This document shows positions 63,178 through 64,000 of a DNA stretch of 64,000 nucleotides, piece after piece; the stretch's first letter is position 1, and each line of letters opens with the position of its first letter. The position numbers and the translations under genes are program-made. Origin of the DNA: Flavivirga rizhaonensis (GTDB lineage: Bacteria > Bacteroidota > Bacteroidia > Flavobacteriales > Flavobacteriaceae); assembly GCF_004791695.1 (NCBI RefSeq), contig NZ_SRSO01000002.1, positions 171,355 to 235,354 of the forward strand, in the 5' to 3' direction. Under the pieces are notes generated by a model that saw nothing but the letters and a program-made list of their open reading frames with translations, was not told where the DNA came from and made no database searches.

Positions 63178-63672
63178 TTACGGATTTAATATGGTTCTAA
63201 GTTTCGTTTTTATTCTATTCATCTTCACACGTGCATTCACTTCACTAATTCCCAAAGTTTCACTAATTTCTCTATAATCTTTATCTTCTAAGTATAAGAA
63301 AACAAGCGCTTTTTCAATATCATTTAATTGATGTACAGCTTTGTAAAGTATTTTTAGTTGCTCTTCTTCTGTATCATCATAATTTTCAGCTTTAATTTTA
63401 AATTCTACACCATTAAAATCTTGCGTATTAACTGTTCGCTTAGATTTTCTATAAAGCGTAATCGCTGTATTTAAACCTACTCTGTACATCCATGTACTAA
63501 ATTTAGCGTCTCCTCTAAATTTTGGATATGCTTTCCAAAGTTGAATAGTTATTTCTTGAAATAAATCATTATGAGCATCGTAATTATTAGTATATAAGCG
63601 ACATACCTTATGTATAATATTTTGATGCTTTTCTAGCAATTCAACAAAACTATGTTCTAGTTCTTTCTTCAA
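63178..63672 (-). CDS. ECF-type RNA polymerase sigma factor
   Basis: 164 residues. Region 2 (YDAHNDLFQEITIQLWKAYP, then FRGDAKFSTWMYRVGLNTAI) recognises the promoter -10 equivalent; region 4 (YLEDKDYREISETLGISEVN, ARVKMNRIKTKL) recognises the -35 equivalent. Length and motifs fit extracytoplasmic-function sigma factors. Probably controlled by the adjacent membrane protein. Confidence 0.92.
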   Translation of the reverse strand: MKKELEHSFVELLEKHQNIIHKVCRLYTNNYDAHNDLFQEITIQLWKAYPKFRGDAKFSTWMYRVGLNTAITLYRKSKRTVNTQDFNGVEFKIKAENYDDTEEEQLKILYKAVHQLNDIEKALVFLYLEDKDYREISETLGISEVNARVKMNRIKTKLRTILNP

Positions 63673-63833
63673 TGTGATGGTTTAGTTACCATATAGGTAG
63701 CTTAAAATTTTAAAACGTTACACGTGTGTAAAAATAATATTTTAAATCATTAACATCAGACTAAAGACATCAGACTGCTCCGTTATTAGATTCTTGAATA
63801 AATATTTTGTTTTAACCGATTGATATACAGTAA

Positions 63834-63977
63834 TTAATATGCGATTGTTTCCCGTAAATCAGCACTGCTGTCCGGAATAAATTTATTGAAAAAAGGCATA
63901 TTGGTATTTAATTTTATTTTGTTGTCGTTTTCTAATTCTATTTTGATAATCCATTCTGTTTTTGACAGGTACAAACA
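63834..63977 (-). pseudogene. Possible 3' end of a gene (partial or degraded)
   Basis: A minus-strand frame reads SKTEWIIKIELENDNKIKLN, continues MPFFNKFIPDSSADLRETIA and stops at TAA 63834-63836. Upstream in the same frame is a stop near 63978, with no ATG before it, so this is a fragment or a frameshifted gene running off the window. The composition looks protein-like. Family not recognised. Confidence 0.3.
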
Positions 63978-64000
63978 TTAAGGAACTGAGCTTTTCAACA

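Noticed and set aside
63850..64000. Insertion-sequence end suggested by a tccggacagcag-like motif on the minus strand
   Set aside because: No inverted terminal repeat pair or transposase is visible within the window; the bases fit the tail of a coding frame (IPDSSA) at least as well.

Overview
The window is AT-rich chromosomal DNA from a member of the Bacteroidota, almost certainly a marine-type Flavobacteriaceae. The evidence is a PorV/PorQ-family protein, a PorP/SprF protein, a type B (gliding-motility-associated) C-terminal sorting domain, TAnnTTTG promoter boxes typical of the phylum, the MoxR/DUF58/DUF4129/SpoIIM cluster, DUF3276, a flavobacterial-length NusB, and an OxyR/Dps pair. I see no tRNA, rRNA, CRISPR array or intact insertion sequence.

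Layout. 1-2632: tail of a sugar transferase, then a DUF4105 protein and a PorV-like outer-membrane protein. 2918-9000: phosphatidylserine synthase, DUF808 protein, a small ribbon-helix-helix protein with an SPFH protein, and the tight minus-strand operon kdsD-tatC-CMD-lptB (Kdo precursor, Tat export, LPS export). 9198-16390: recQ, a cyclophilin-FKBP fusion, small enzymes, a MORN-type repeat protein, acetyltransferase, thioredoxin-like protein and CsaA. 16898-22855: PUR-family protein, ABC exporter, nusB-DUF1573-yajC, and divergent oxyR/dps with the two redox cysteines at positions 199 and 208. 23118-29523: the moxR cluster with divergent RDD gene; this operon carries two heptamer microsatellite arrays between moxR and DUF58. 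29530-29992 is an 89-bp tandem array.

31435-53659 is the accessory centre of the window. It holds a large propeller-type LytS-like histidine kinase facing a LytTR regulator, a short orphan histidine kinase, then five plus-strand surface genes: a 1735-residue repeat protein, a 1267-residue BspA/propeller protein, a protein with a type B T9SS sorting domain, a PorP/SprF protein and an OmpA/PD40/TPR protein. These are followed by an unknown gene, a second LytTR regulator and two small paralogous LuxR/GerE-like HTH proteins. I read it as a cell-surface adhesin or gliding locus exported by T9SS and probably controlled by its flanking regulators.

53847-64000: cyclophilin lipoprotein, Nudix hydrolase, acyltransferase, a decayed patch (one broken gene, an intact 691-residue PLP-dependent enzyme of unknown substrate, and a visibly frameshifted metallo-beta-lactamase-fold gene), topB, a pseudouridine synthase, DUF3784, and an ECF sigma factor with a membrane partner.

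The intergenic DNA is unusually repeat-rich. Most notable are two 162-bp inverted-repeat elements 61 kb apart. Both sit within 3 nt of a minus-strand stop codon and their terminal stems differ by compensating changes.
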